Positions 44,597-53,232 of a DNA stretch of 64,000 nucleotides are shown here, one piece after another; the stretch's first letter is position 1, and every line of letters starts with the position of its first letter. This DNA is from Mesorhizobium neociceri (GTDB lineage: Bacteria > Pseudomonadota > Alphaproteobacteria > Rhizobiales > Rhizobiaceae). The stretch is taken from assembly GCF_013520985.1 (NCBI RefSeq), contig NZ_JACDTY010000002.1, positions 124,001-188,000 of the forward strand. Direction: 5' to 3'. A program made the translations under genes and the position numbers. The notes beneath the pieces were generated by a model, which made no database searches, was not told where the DNA came from, and worked only from the letters and a program-made list of their open reading frames with translations.

Positions 44597-46108
44597 TCAG
44601 TCAGCGCGTTTCTCCATCGATTCCAGCGCATTGGCGAGGCGCTGTTCCTCGCCATAGTAGCGGGCGCGATCCCAGAAATGCGGACGGCCGATGCCGGTCG
44701 ACACATGCTCGCCAAGCAGCCTTCCGTTCGAGTCCTCGCCCTTGATGTTGTAGAGCACGATATCCTGCGTGATGATGACGTCGCCTTCCATGCCGATCAC
44801 CTCGGTGATGTGGGTGATGCGGCGCGACCCGTCGCGAAGTCTTGCTGCCTGGATGATGACATCGATGGAGCCGACGACGATTTCGCGTACGGTCTTCTGC
44901 GGCAATGAATAGCCGCCCATGGCGATCATCGATTCGATACGGTTCAGGCATTCGCGCGGGCTGTTGGAGTGGATCGTTCCCATCGAACCGTCATGGCCGG
45001 TGTTCATCGCCTGCAGCAGGTCGAAAACCTCCGGTCCGCGCACTTCGCCGACGATGATGCGTTCGGGCCGCATGCGCAGGCAGTTCTTGACCAGGTCGCG
45101 CATGGTCACCTCGCCTTCGCCCTCGAGATTGGGCGGGCGGGTTTCGAGGCGCACCACATGCGGCTGCTGCAGTTGCAGCTCGGCCGAGTCCTCGCAGGTG
45201 ATGACGCGTTCCTCGCGGTCGATATAGTTGGTCAGGCAGTTGAGCAGCGTCGTCTTGCCGGAGCCGGTACCGCCGGAGATGACGATGTTGCAGCGGACGC
45301 GGCCGATGATCTTGAGGATCTCGGCGCCCTGCGGCGAGATAGCGCCGAACTTGACCAGCTGATCGAGCGTCAGCTTGTCCTTCTTGAACTTGCGGATGGT
45401 GAGCGCGGTGCCGTCGATGGACAGCGGCGGGGCGATGACGTTGACGCGGGAGCCGTCGGGCAGGCGGGCGTCGCAGATCGGGCTCGATTCGTCGACGCGG
45501 CGGCCAACCTGGCTGACGATGCGCTGGCAGATATTGAGCAGCTGCTGATTGTCGCGGAAGCGGATGCCGGTCTGTTCGACCTTGCCGTTGACTTCGATGT
45601 AGACGTTCTTGGAGCCGTTGACCATGATGTCGGCGATATCGTCGCGGGCGAGCAACGGCTCCAGCGGGCCGTAGCCAAGCACATCGTTGCAGATGTCTTC
45701 GAGCAGCTCTTCCTGCTCGGCAATCGACATTGCGAAATTTTTGATGGCGATGATGTCGTTGACGATATCGCGGATTTCTTCGCGCGCGCTCTCGGGATCG
45801 AGCTTGGCGAGCTGCGACAGGTCGATGGTGTCGATAAGCGCGGAGAAGACCTGGCTCTTGGTGTCGTAGTAGGTCTCGCTGCGTTCGCGCTGAACCTTTC
45901 TTGCCGGCTCCGGCGCCATCGGCGGCGCCTCAACAGCACGGCGAGCGGGCGGCATTGCCGGCGCAGCAGACGGCGGCGCTGCGGCGGGCCGAGCAAGAAC
46001 GGCCGTGTCCGCAGGCTTTGCAGCCGCCGGCGCCGCGGGCGGCGGTGCTGGCTGACGGAATTCCGGAGTGGACCGGCCGCCGTCGTCGGAGCCTCTTTTA
46101 CCAAACAT
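44597..46108 (-). CDS. cpaF: Tad pilus assembly ATPase CpaF (TadA)
   Basis: Type II/IV secretion ATPase of 503 residues that powers pilin polymerisation. A Pro/Ala-rich N-terminal 70 residues precede the N-domain. The ATPase core has Walker [15 protein letters not shown] near residue 283, the Asp box [11 protein letters not shown], Walker [15 protein letters not shown], and the His box [11 protein letters not shown]. All motifs are intact. It lies between cpaE and tadB in the pilus operon. Confidence 0.95.
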   Translation of the reverse strand: MFGKRGSDDGGRSTPEFRQPAPPPAAPAAAKPADTAVLARPAAAPPSAAPAMPPARRAVEAPPMAPEPARKVQRERSETYYDTKSQVFSALIDTIDLSQLAKLDPESAREEIRDIVNDIIAIKNFAMSIAEQEELLEDICNDVLGYGPLEPLLARDDIADIMVNGSKNVYIEVNGKVEQTGIRFRDNQQLLNICQRIVSQVGRRVDESSPICDARLPDGSRVNVIAPPLSIDGTALTIRKFKKDKLTLDQLVKFGAISPQGAEILKIIGRVRCNIVISGGTGSGKTTLLNCLTNYIDREERVITCEDSAELQLQQPHVVRLETRPPNLEGEGEVTMRDLVKNCLRMRPERIIVGEVRGPEVFDLLQAMNTGHDGSMGTIHSNSPRECLNRIESMIAMGGYSLPQKTVREIVVGSIDVIIQAARLRDGSRRITHITEVIGMEGDVIITQDIVLYNIKGEDSNGRLLGEHVSTGIGRPHFWDRARYYGEEQRLANALESMEKRAD

Positions 46109-46137
46109 GATCGACTACCAATTCCGCTTGAGAAGCG

Positions 46138-47427
46138 TCATTTCTTGTTACGCGAAAGCTTGCCGAGCAGGCCGCCAAGGCCTGCCTTCTTCTTGACCTT
46201 GATTTCGCTACGACCGGTCAGCACATGCGCGATTTCATTGATCATGCCGACGACCGCGCTCTTGGCATCCATTTCGCCCAGCATACGGCCGTTGTTGGCG
46301 GCGTTTCCAAACAGCAACGGATCGAAAGCGATAACCGACATCGGCGTGATGCCGAGCGGCTCGGCGAAGTCGGAAGCGGAGATCTCGGGTCGTTTCGGCA
46401 CGCCGGCCTGGTTGATGATGAGTTTCGGCGGCGGATCGTTCGGGCGAAGCCGGCTCAGCATATCGACCAGGTTCTTGGTGTTGCGCAGATTGGCCAGTTC
46501 CGGTGTCGCCGTAATGACGATCTCGTCGGCCTTGATCAGCGTGTTCTTGGTCCAGCCGGTCCAGACATGGGGGACGTCGAGCACCAGCAGCGGCACGCTG
46601 CGCTGCGCGGTGTCGATGAGTTGCGTGAAGGCTTCGGGATCAAAGTCATAGACCCGTTCGAGAGTGGAGGGCGCGGCAAGCAACGACAGATGCTCGGCAC
46701 ACTGGGCAAGCAGCCGGTCGAGATAGACCTCGTCGACGCGTTCGGGCGAAAACACGGCCTCGGCGATGCCTTGCGCCGGGTCCTGATCGAAATTTATGTT
46801 GGCCGTCCCGAAAGCCAGGTCGAGATCGGCGACGACCACTTCCGACTTGAACAGCGATGACATCGCCCACGCCACATTGTGGGCAATGGTCGAGGAGCCG
46901 ACGCCGCCCTTGGCGCCGATGAAGGCAATCGAGCGGCCGATCGGCTCGGCTTCCGGATCGACGAAGATCGACGACACCACGGAGACGACATCGGCCATCG
47001 ACACCGGCGCGATGACATATTCGGAAATACCGAAGCGGATGAGTTCGCGGTAAAGCCCGACATCGTTGTAGTGGCCGATCACCACGACCTTCGACGAGGG
47101 ATCGCAATATTCGGAAAGCTGGGCAAGCTGCTCCAGCAACTGCTTCGGCTCGCTGCGCGATTCCAGCAGGATCAGGTTCGGTGTCGGCGCCGACTGGTAG
47201 AATTCGATCGCCGTGGCGATGCCGCCCATATGCACTTTCAGATGCGCCTTCGCCATGCGGCGATCCTCACCGGCCCGCTCCACCGGATGCGCGACACCTT
47301 CGGTCTCGCAAAATGCCTGTATCGAAATACGCGGGACCGGCCGCAGCGCCTGCATCGCGGCAATATCCGATTGCGAGCTGTCGCCGCCGTCTACGGGCGC
47401 GTCGTAGGCAAGATTGCTCATCGTCAT
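46138..47427 (-). CDS. cpaE: Tad pilus localisation ATPase CpaE (TadZ)
   Basis: A 429-residue protein with an atypical receiver-like N-terminal domain (about 60-155) and a MinD/ParA-type ATPase domain (about 165-400). The deviant Walker A is GAKGGVGSSTIAHN near residue 174, with VADLDLAFGTANINFD following. CpaE/TadZ places the pilus machinery at the cell pole; in Caulobacter this depends on PodJ, whose homologue is encoded at 20019-23975. It is separated from cpaF by 29 bp. Confidence 0.93.
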   Translation of the reverse strand: MTMSNLAYDAPVDGGDSSQSDIAAMQALRPVPRISIQAFCETEGVAHPVERAGEDRRMAKAHLKVHMGGIATAIEFYQSAPTPNLILLESRSEPKQLLEQLAQLSEYCDPSSKVVVIGHYNDVGLYRELIRFGISEYVIAPVSMADVVSVVSSIFVDPEAEPIGRSIAFIGAKGGVGSSTIAHNVAWAMSSLFKSEVVVADLDLAFGTANINFDQDPAQGIAEAVFSPERVDEVYLDRLLAQCAEHLSLLAAPSTLERVYDFDPEAFTQLIDTAQRSVPLLVLDVPHVWTGWTKNTLIKADEIVITATPELANLRNTKNLVDMLSRLRPNDPPPKLIINQAGVPKRPEISASDFAEPLGITPMSVIAFDPLLFGNAANNGRMLGEMDAKSAVVGMINEIAHVLTGRSEIKVKKKAGLGGLLGKLSRNKK

Positions 47428-47475
47428 GCTCTTTCTGTGACTTCTCTTTCCAGTCTCTACGCGGGGCTGGCGCTC

Positions 47476-48210
47476 CTAGTACGTCACTTCCGAATTGCCG
47501 AGGAACTCGTCCGAAATACCTCTGCCGCGATAGACGTCGATCACCGCGCCGCGGTTTTCGGCGTCGATATCCGTCGACTTTCTTGGCCCGAGCAGATCGG
47601 CCGGATTGGCGAGCTGCGCGGCGAGGTTGTTCTGAGACGAGCAGCCGTAGTCGGCGTAGTGCTTGTTTTCCGAGGACTCGAACAGGTCCTCGGGCCAGCG
47701 TCCGCATTTGTCGGTCTGGGCTCTCACCGAAATATAGGAGACGCGGATAGGCGCCGAGGCTTCCGGGGAAACCGACTGATAGGAGGTAACGACGATCCGG
47801 TTTCGCTTGATGCCGCTGGCAATCGCCAGCCTGGCGAAATCGCGCGCCGCGGCAGTCGCTGCCACCTCGTTGGCCGAGCCGATCGGGGTTGCGATCGTCA
47901 GCGCCGGGGCGGCGCTCTTGTCGTAGCCGTCGAGGAAGCCCAGAAGCGTGTCGCGCTGCGAGCCGGTCATGCCGCGATCACCGGCGCCGACCGGAAGGTC
48001 GATCTTCTGGTTCTTCTCGGCAATCACGATCGGATGCGTGGTGCGATAGTCATCAGGGATTGCCCCAACCGTGATGCTGTCGCGCTTGGCGCAACCGGCG
48101 AGCGAGGCCGCGATCGCGATCGCGAGGATCGGTATTGCCGATCGGCGGATCCGGGCACCGGACCGCACTGTTGCGGCGACCGCCATTGCCTTCGATGCTG
48201 ACTGAGACAT
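47476..48210 (-). CDS. cpaD: Tad pilus lipoprotein CpaD
   Basis: A 244-residue outer-membrane lipoprotein from the ATG at 48210, since a longer reading overlaps cpaC. The signal peptide carries the lipobox SLAGC (Cys near residue 35). The CpaD/TadG-like domain follows, with AQTDKCGRWPEDL and NLAAQLANPADLLGPR. CpaD assists secretin assembly or stability in Tad pili. Its gene follows cpaC by 13 bp and precedes cpaE by 48 bp. Confidence 0.9.
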   Translation of the reverse strand: MSQSASKAMAVAATVRSGARIRRSAIPILAIAIAASLAGCAKRDSITVGAIPDDYRTTHPIVIAEKNQKIDLPVGAGDRGMTGSQRDTLLGFLDGYDKSAAPALTIATPIGSANEVAATAAARDFARLAIASGIKRNRIVVTSYQSVSPEASAPIRVSYISVRAQTDKCGRWPEDLFESSENKHYADYGCSSQNNLAAQLANPADLLGPRKSTDIDAENRGAVIDVYRGRGISDEFLGNSEVTY

Positions 48211-48223
48211 GTCCGCTCCCCGC

Positions 48224-49768
48224 TTACTTGTAGATGAAGCCGACAACGCCGTGGTAGCGGCCGTTGGGCTTGTCGGTCTGCATGGTGCCGTAGACGCGGT
48301 TGACGCGGCCAAGGAACATGGCCGGGCCATCGCCGGCGGCGTTGAAATTGTCGTCCGGCTTGGCCAGGTCGTTGCGCGCCACCGGCCGCGCCAGATAGGG
48401 GGTGATGATGATCACCAGCTCGCTTTCATTGCGGACGAAATCGCGACTACGGAACAGCGTGCCGAGCACCGGGATCTTGGCCAGGCCGGGCAGGCCCGAG
48501 ACCGCCTGGCGGACGTCGTCGCGAACCAGGCCGGCGATCATCATCGAGCCGCCTGACGGCAATTCGACGGTGGTGTCGGCAAGCCTCTTGCGGATCGACA
48601 GGAGCGTCGTGCCGGGCAAGTTGGCGGCGCCTTCCAGGGTGGTCGCACCTTCCATGGTCGGCTCTGACACGGAGGTCCTGACCTTGAGGCTGATCCGGCC
48701 CGCCGACAGCACAACGGGCTGGAACTCGAGGCCGATGCCGTATTCGAGCTTTTCATTGGTGTAGGTTACCTGGCCGGTCTGGTTGTCGGTCGAAACGTTG
48801 TTCGTACGTGCGGTGATAAGATTGAATTCGCCGCCGGCCCTGAATGTTGCCTTCTCGCCCGAAACCGCCGTGAGGGTCGGTTCGGCAAGCGTCTTCATGA
48901 CGCCGCTTTGCTCCATGGCGTTGATGTAGGCTTGAAGGCCATTGCCTTTCCCGTCACCCAGCAGATTCAGCGCCGAATTCTGCGAAAGCGGTTTGCCCAG
49001 CCCGTAGTTGGGCGAACTCAGCGCACCGTAGGAAATGCCGTCGATGCTGCCGTTGCCGACCATATTGACGCCGAGCTGCTTCATCACCGAGCGGCTGACT
49101 TCGGCCACGGTCACCTTCAGCGTCACCTGGTCGTCGCCGATGATCTGCAGCAGGTTGACGATCTTCGAGACCCGGCGCTCGGCATCCGGATTGTTGATGT
49201 CGACGCCGCCATTGGCATTGCCACCGGCCGCGGTCTGCGAATACTGGCCGGTCGTCGCTTCACCGCCGGACACGAAGATGGTTGCCAGATCGACGGCGCG
49301 TTTGGCATCAAGCGGCGTATCCACGGTGCCGGTCAGGACGACGTTGTCGTTCAGCAACTCGACCTTGATGTCGGCCGTCGGCAGAAAGCGCTTGAGATAG
49401 TCGTCCAACCCGGCGACGTCGCGTTCGACGGCCAGATCCAGACTGACGATCTGCTCGCCATTGGGACCGAAGACGAAGATGTTGGTTTCGCCCACTGCCT
49501 TGCCAAACAGATAGATGCGCCTTGCCGTGCGCGTCACCGCGTCGGCGACCGCGGGGTTGGCGACAAGGATGTCGTAGGCGTCGCTTGGCAGGTCGATGAC
49601 CACCGATTTGTTGAGGCCGAGCTTGACGCGTTGCGTGGCCGTTGAAGCCGTGACACCGGCGCTCTTGCCGGCGGCCTTGGCCTCGAGGAGGCCACTTGCA
49701 TGGGCGCCGAGGAAAAGCAGGCCGATTGCCGCAGCCATGGTGACCGGCAGTTTAGCGATTAACCTCAT
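48224..49768 (-). CDS. cpaC: Tad pilus outer-membrane secretin CpaC
   Basis: A 514-residue secretin forming the outer-membrane channel for the Flp pilus. A signal peptide (AAAIGLLFLGAHASGLLEAK region) precedes the secretin N-terminal domain (about 45-115: KSVVIDLPSDAYDILVANPA), a BON-like domain (about 115-190) and the secretin domain (about 230-455: TLAEPTLTAVSGEKATFRAG and PVLGTLFRSRDF). Its start overlaps the cpaB stop by four bases, indicating translational coupling. The N-terminal domain is echoed by the separate small protein at 52028-52450. Confidence 0.95.
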   Translation of the reverse strand: MRLIAKLPVTMAAAIGLLFLGAHASGLLEAKAAGKSAGVTASTATQRVKLGLNKSVVIDLPSDAYDILVANPAVADAVTRTARRIYLFGKAVGETNIFVFGPNGEQIVSLDLAVERDVAGLDDYLKRFLPTADIKVELLNDNVVLTGTVDTPLDAKRAVDLATIFVSGGEATTGQYSQTAAGGNANGGVDINNPDAERRVSKIVNLLQIIGDDQVTLKVTVAEVSRSVMKQLGVNMVGNGSIDGISYGALSSPNYGLGKPLSQNSALNLLGDGKGNGLQAYINAMEQSGVMKTLAEPTLTAVSGEKATFRAGGEFNLITARTNNVSTDNQTGQVTYTNEKLEYGIGLEFQPVVLSAGRISLKVRTSVSEPTMEGATTLEGAANLPGTTLLSIRKRLADTTVELPSGGSMMIAGLVRDDVRQAVSGLPGLAKIPVLGTLFRSRDFVRNESELVIIITPYLARPVARNDLAKPDDNFNAAGDGPAMFLGRVNRVYGTMQTDKPNGRYHGVVGFIYK

Positions 49769-50580
49769 TTCCTTGCCCCTACTTCGGAAACTTCGCCCGA
49801 TTTGATCAACCGCACCGTTCCGCGCCGCCCATTGCCGGAAACGAGGTAGTCGGCTTCATCGGTGCCTTGTTCCTTGTTGTCGGTGATCGAGCGCAGTGCC
49901 AGCGTCAGGCGATCGGCCATCTGCTGAGCGACCGTGATGATCTCGGCCTGCTGCGGCGTCAGCTCCAGCGTCGCCGTCTGTCCCACCCTGGTCTTCTTGC
50001 CTTCCTCGTCCTCCTGGATGGTCTGGTCGATCGCCAGGACGCGGATGTTCTTGAGGATGGTTTCTGTGGTGAATCCGCTGCCGGCGTTGCCGGTGTCGGA
50101 TCTGCGGGTCATGATGACGTCGACAAAATCGTTGGGTAGGATAAAGCCGCCTGCCGACGTATCGGCCGAGATCGCGGTGGCGACGGCCCGCTTGCCGGTA
50201 GGCAGGATCGACGACATGAAGCTCTGCCCCTCGCCGATCAGCTTGGAGCGCCGCAGCGGCTCACCGGTGTACATCGCGACGCGGGCGACCGAGCCTTTCA
50301 GCTTGTCCAGCGCGTCGGGTTCGACGGCACGGGTGATGAAATTCGCGTTGATCCCTTCGGCCGGCCAGGACTCCCAGCTGATGTTGTTCTCAAGCGGACT
50401 GCCCATGGCGACGTCGCCGGAAAGCACGAGCACGTCCTGCAAGGCGATTGCAGGCGCCTGAGGCGCGTCGGCAACGACCTGCTGGGGCGGCGAGACCGCC
50501 ACCATGTTCTTCGCAACGTAACCTGCACCACCCGCCGCAGCCACCGCCACGCCCAGAATGATCAGTCGGGATGCTGGCAT
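49765..50580 (-). CDS. cpaB: Tad pilus assembly protein CpaB (RcpC)
   Basis: A 271-residue periplasmic protein with an N-terminal membrane anchor (about 5-23), a SAF domain (about 45-110: VLVLSGDVAMGSPLENNISW) and an RcpC-like C-terminal domain containing SADTSAGGFILPNDFVDVIM. It is thought to act with the secretin, near peptidoglycan. It is the first gene of the cpaBCDEF-tadBC run. A CtrA-like site (50643-50657) lies about 63 bp upstream, and a terminator for cpaA ends just before this promoter. Confidence 0.92.
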   Translation of the reverse strand: MPASRLIILGVAVAAAGGAGYVAKNMVAVSPPQQVVADAPQAPAIALQDVLVLSGDVAMGSPLENNISWESWPAEGINANFITRAVEPDALDKLKGSVARVAMYTGEPLRRSKLIGEGQSFMSSILPTGKRAVATAISADTSAGGFILPNDFVDVIMTRRSDTGNAGSGFTTETILKNIRVLAIDQTIQEDEEGKKTRVGQTATLELTPQQAEIITVAQQMADRLTLALRSITDNKEQGTDEADYLVSGNGRRGTVRLIKSGEVSEVGARK

Positions 50581-50642
50581 CTGTCCGAACCCTCGCCTTT
50601 AGGCAATACACCTAGCCAGGCCGGACTTTGCAGCGGCAATCG

Positions 50643-50657
50643 TCAAAACAAGGTTAA
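50643..50657 (-). promoter_or_regulatory. CtrA-like site upstream of cpaB
   Basis: Read on the minus strand, TTAA-CCTTGTT-TTGA followed by C differs by one base from TTAA-N7-TTAAC. It lies about 63 bp upstream of the cpaB start in an AT-rich promoter stretch. Confidence 0.35.
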
Positions 50658-50729
50658 TGTAATGCTTACGATCGTGATTAATTTAAGGTTTACATAAATT
50701 AGACGCATCCAATGCTGCGACAAACAGAA

Positions 50730-50746
50730 AGGCGGCCAAGCCGCCT
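50730..50746 (-). terminator. Terminator after cpaA
   Basis: AGGCGGC (50730-50736) pairs with GCCGCCT (50740-50746) around a 3-nt loop. Read on the minus strand the stem is followed by TTTCTGTTTG. It isolates cpaA from cpaB. Confidence 0.75.
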
Positions 50747-50785
50747 CTTTTCACCGATCCCGGAGCGGCAAAGAGGCTCGCTGTA

Positions 50786-51304
50786 TCAGGCCGCCAGCCT
50801 TGCCAGTGCCCATACCATCAAAGGTGAATCTGGATAGGTCAGCAGCCCGCCAATGCCGAGTGCAATGCCGTAGGGAACGCCGGTCGTGTCGTCGGCAAAA
50901 TGGCGCAGGAACGGATTGTGGCTGGTGTAAGTCGCCAGCGGCGATTTCCGATAGACAAGGATGGCGAGCGTCAGCAGGCCACCGATGAACGTCGAGATCA
51001 CCAGATACTCGACGAGGTGAGGGTTGAACCCCATCCAGACGGCGGTGCCGGCGAGCAGCTTGGCGTCGCCGCCCCCCATGCCGCCAAGCGCAAACAGGCC
51101 GAACGTCACGGCCAGCACCAGGGCGCCGGCAGCGAAATGCCAGCCATAGGTTGCCCAGTCCATGCCCGTCAGCGGCGCAACCAGGGCAAACACCGCCAGC
51201 AGCAACACCGGTACGCGGTTGGCGATCGTCATCGACAGCATGTCGGAGATCGCGGCAAAGAGCATGCAGAAGGGAAAGACGACAAAGATCAGGGCTTCAA
51301 GCAT
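50786..51304 (-). CDS. cpaA: Prepilin peptidase CpaA (TadV)
   Basis: A 172-residue A24-type aspartyl prepilin peptidase in the inner membrane, with about six hydrophobic helices. The catalytic Asp residues are in an AISDMLSMTIANR stretch near the N terminus and in the GxGD-type motif MGGGDAKLLAG. It cleaves the leader of the Flp pilin and TadE-type pseudopilins. It is the short form without the methylase domain, as expected for Tad systems. Flanking terminators suggest its own transcript. Confidence 0.92.
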   Translation of the reverse strand: MLEALIFVVFPFCMLFAAISDMLSMTIANRVPVLLLAVFALVAPLTGMDWATYGWHFAAGALVLAVTFGLFALGGMGGGDAKLLAGTAVWMGFNPHLVEYLVISTFIGGLLTLAILVYRKSPLATYTSHNPFLRHFADDTTGVPYGIALGIGGLLTYPDSPLMVWALARLAA

Positions 51305-51440
51305 CGGCGCGGCGCCTTGGTCAAATTGTATCGGACTTCAGCCTAGACAGGTTCGATTAACGATTGATGAGGCAGCGATCTCAAATTTACTGGTGTCGCC
51401 TGCGAATTGCGGATTCAGATCCTGCGCATCGCACAAATGA

Positions 51441-51469
51441 AACAAGGGCCGCAAAGAGCGGCCCTTGTT
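51441..51469 (-). terminator. Terminator after the Flp pilin gene
   Basis: AACAAGGGCCGC (51441-51452) pairs perfectly with GCGGCCCTTGTT (51458-51469) around a 5-nt loop, 27 bp after the pilin stop on the minus strand. A strong terminator is usual after the highly expressed pilin. Confidence 0.8.
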
Positions 51470-51495
51470 CCCAAACAATCGTTGATCCGTAAGTA

Positions 51496-51675
51496 TTACG
51501 GAGCGACGCCGGTCGAGACGGCAGTGGCGATGTCATTGAACTTGACGCCCAGGGCGTTGCCGAGCGAACCAGCACCGACCATGATGGCAAGCGCGATGAG
51601 AGCGGCGATCAGACCGTATTCGATAGCGGTCGCGCCGGACTCGTCCTTCACGAAACGTGCGATGAGATTAGACAT
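51496..51675 (-). CDS. Flp/Fap-type major pilin
   Basis: A 59-residue pilin that I read directly: it begins MSNLIARFVKDESGATAIEY and ends STGVAP. The type IVb prepilin processing site is the Gly of DESGATAIEYGLIAA, cut by CpaA before Ala, with the conserved Glu five residues into the mature chain and the Flp-typical Glu-Tyr pair. One hydrophobic helix forms the fibre core. AGGAGCT lies just upstream of the ATG. A CtrA-like site is about 150 bp upstream, and a strong terminator follows. It is the structural subunit assembled by the surrounding Cpa/Tad proteins. Confidence 0.95.
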   Translation of the reverse strand: MSNLIARFVKDESGATAIEYGLIAALIALAIMVGAGSLGNALGVKFNDIATAVSTGVAP

Positions 51676-51821
51676 TCGAGAGCTCCTACTCCACGTGTTA
51701 CAGCACTTCCGTCAACTTCTGTGGTGGTTGATCGGATGCTGCCAATCTAGGGAGAAGCTCTTTCAATCGGCTTAATAAACAGCCTTACCGATTCCTTTCG
51801 CGCTTCGAACAGCGTGCGTGG

Positions 51822-51836
51822 TTAACCGTAAACTAA
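51822..51836 (-). promoter_or_regulatory. CtrA-like site upstream of the pilin gene
   Basis: On the minus strand TTAG-TTTACGG-TTAA, followed by C, matches TTAA-N7-TTAAC with one mismatch. It is about 150 bp upstream of the pilin start. Pilin genes are CtrA targets in Caulobacter. Confidence 0.4.
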
Positions 51837-51964
51837 ACGCCTGACAGCGGCTCGCCGGCCCGTCAAAAGGCCGCGAAAGCTAGGGCTTCGCGGCTATCGG
51901 CAGGACGCTCTTTATATTAGCTAGCGGCAAAATGCCGGCGGATATCCCAGGCCCGGTCATCGGC

Positions 51965-51979
51965 TTAACCGTTGGTTCA
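51965..51979 (+). promoter_or_regulatory. CtrA-like site upstream of the secretin-N gene
   Basis: TTAA-CCGTTGG-TTCA followed by C differs by one base from TTAA-N7-TTAAC and lies about 50 bp upstream of the start at 52028. Confidence 0.35.
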
Positions 51980-52027
51980 CCAATCTCGTTCATGTTCCGT
52001 TGAACAAGTTTGCCGTGGAGCGCCTCG

Positions 52028-52450
52028 ATGACCGCCATGAAATCGTCATTCCTGCTTGCCGCGCTCCTCGCCGTCCCGGCTTTTGTGCTGCCGGCCAAGG
52101 CCGGAGCCGGCATCGAAGTCACGATGAACCAGGCCAAGATCGTCAAATTGACACGCCCGGCCGACACCATCGTCATCGGCAATCCGGCGATTGCCGATGC
52201 CTCCGTCCAGGATGCATCGACCATCGTGCTGACGGGCAAGGGGTTCGGCGTCACCAATCTGGTTGTGCTCGATCAGGATGGTAGCCCAATCGTCGACGAG
52301 CAGGTAACCGTGGTACGCCAGGACGCATCGTCGGTGCGTATCTACAGGCGCGCTTCGGTACAGACCATGTCCTGCACGCCCTATTGCGAGAGCTCGTTCA
52401 AAAGCGAGTCGGAGAAGACCTCCGAAGCCGAAATGAGCGCCGGCCAGTAA
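52028..52450 (+). CDS. Stand-alone secretin N-terminal domain protein (Tad locus)
   Basis: A 140-residue exported protein. The ATG at 52028 follows GGAG by about nine bases; the signal peptide runs over SSFLLAALLAVPAFVLPAKA. The mature part (about 28-105) is the secretin/BON-adjacent N-terminal domain: KLTRPADTIVIGNPAIADAS and LTGKGFGVTNLVVLDQDG. It parallels the CpaC stretch with SVVIDLPSDAYDILVANPAV. Two Cys in MSCTPYCE near the C terminus could form a disulfide. No channel domain is present. It is divergent from the pilin gene and heads the tadE pair, so it is probably an accessory periplasmic factor of the pilus. Confidence 0.8.
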   Translation: MTAMKSSFLLAALLAVPAFVLPAKAGAGIEVTMNQAKIVKLTRPADTIVIGNPAIADASVQDASTIVLTGKGFGVTNLVVLDQDGSPIVDEQVTVVRQDASSVRIYRRASVQTMSCTPYCESSFKSESEKTSEAEMSAGQ

Positions 52451-52491
52451 GCGCCTGGGGTGCTCGCTGTTTCCCCGAAATGTCGCTTCGG

Positions 52492-52506
52492 TTAGCGGCG
52501 GGTTAA
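52492..52506 (+). promoter_or_regulatory. CtrA-like site upstream of tadE
   Basis: TTAG-CGGCGGG-TTAA matches TTAA-N7-TTAA with one mismatch, about 100 bp before the tadE start. Confidence 0.35.
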
Positions 52507-52605
52507 TGCCTTCCCGCCGAATTTAGCGGTCATCCAAACCGGGCCTCAATGGGTTCTCGCTAAATGTGGCTGCTGGCACCGCATCAGGATCGGCAGGGAC
52601 GGAAC

Positions 52606-53196
52606 ATGGGCGAGGATTCAACACCCGAAATCGGCAAGGCAAGTGCAGGACCGGCGAAGCTCGGCCGCCGCTTCCTTGGCGATCGTCGCGGCAGCACGGC
52701 GATGGAATTCGCCATGCTGGCGATCCCGTTTGCGCTTCTCGTCTTCGCCATCCTCGAGAGCTGCATTTCATTTGCCGGACAGGAGGTGATGGCCAACATC
52801 ACTGACGATGTCGCCCGCCAGGTGCGCACCGGCCAATTAAAGCCGACCGACCTGACCGGGACCAAGCTCAGGGACATCATTTGCACCCGGCTGGAGATCA
52901 TGGTCGCCAAGACCTGCCCGGGCTTGCTGGTGGATCTGCGCGAATATCCGACCTTTGCCGATGCCGCTACGGCTGGCTTCAAGATCGTCGATGGCGAGAT
53001 CGTGCTGACGCAAGGCACGAATTCGATGAGCTTCGCCGTGACGCCGGGCCTGGCGGAAACGAAGAACATGCTAAGGGTCTTCTACAAATGGCCGGTCATG
53101 ACCGATTTCATGGCCAAGTCGATGGCCAATCTGAAAGACGGCAACACGCTGCATTTCGCATCGGTGACCTGGCAGAACGAACCGTTCGACGACTGA
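52606..53196 (+). CDS. tadE: TadE-type pseudopilin
   Basis: A 196-residue pilus-associated minor pilin from the ATG at 52606, preceded by GGGACGG. A basic N-terminal segment leads to the TadE signature GDRRGSTAMEFAMLAIPFAL, in which CpaA would cut after Gly and the Glu lies five residues into the mature N terminus. One membrane helix follows, then a globular periplasmic domain with Cys residues that may pair (DIICTRLE; AKTCPG). It is followed by a second TadE-like gene 36 bp downstream. Confidence 0.87.
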   Translation: MGEDSTPEIGKASAGPAKLGRRFLGDRRGSTAMEFAMLAIPFALLVFAILESCISFAGQEVMANITDDVARQVRTGQLKPTDLTGTKLRDIICTRLEIMVAKTCPGLLVDLREYPTFADAATAGFKIVDGEIVLTQGTNSMSFAVTPGLAETKNMLRVFYKWPVMTDFMAKSMANLKDGNTLHFASVTWQNEPFDD

Positions 53197-53232
53197 GAAC
53201 TCAGCGTTATTTTGGCTTAAAGGGAAACAGGC

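Larger units (their letters stand above)
51676..52027. other. Divergent promoter region of the pilin and secretin-N genes
   Basis: A 352-bp gap between the pilin gene (minus strand) and the small secretin-domain gene (plus strand). It holds two CtrA-like sites (51822-51836, 51965-51979), one for each direction, and no coding frame I can support. Confidence 0.6.
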
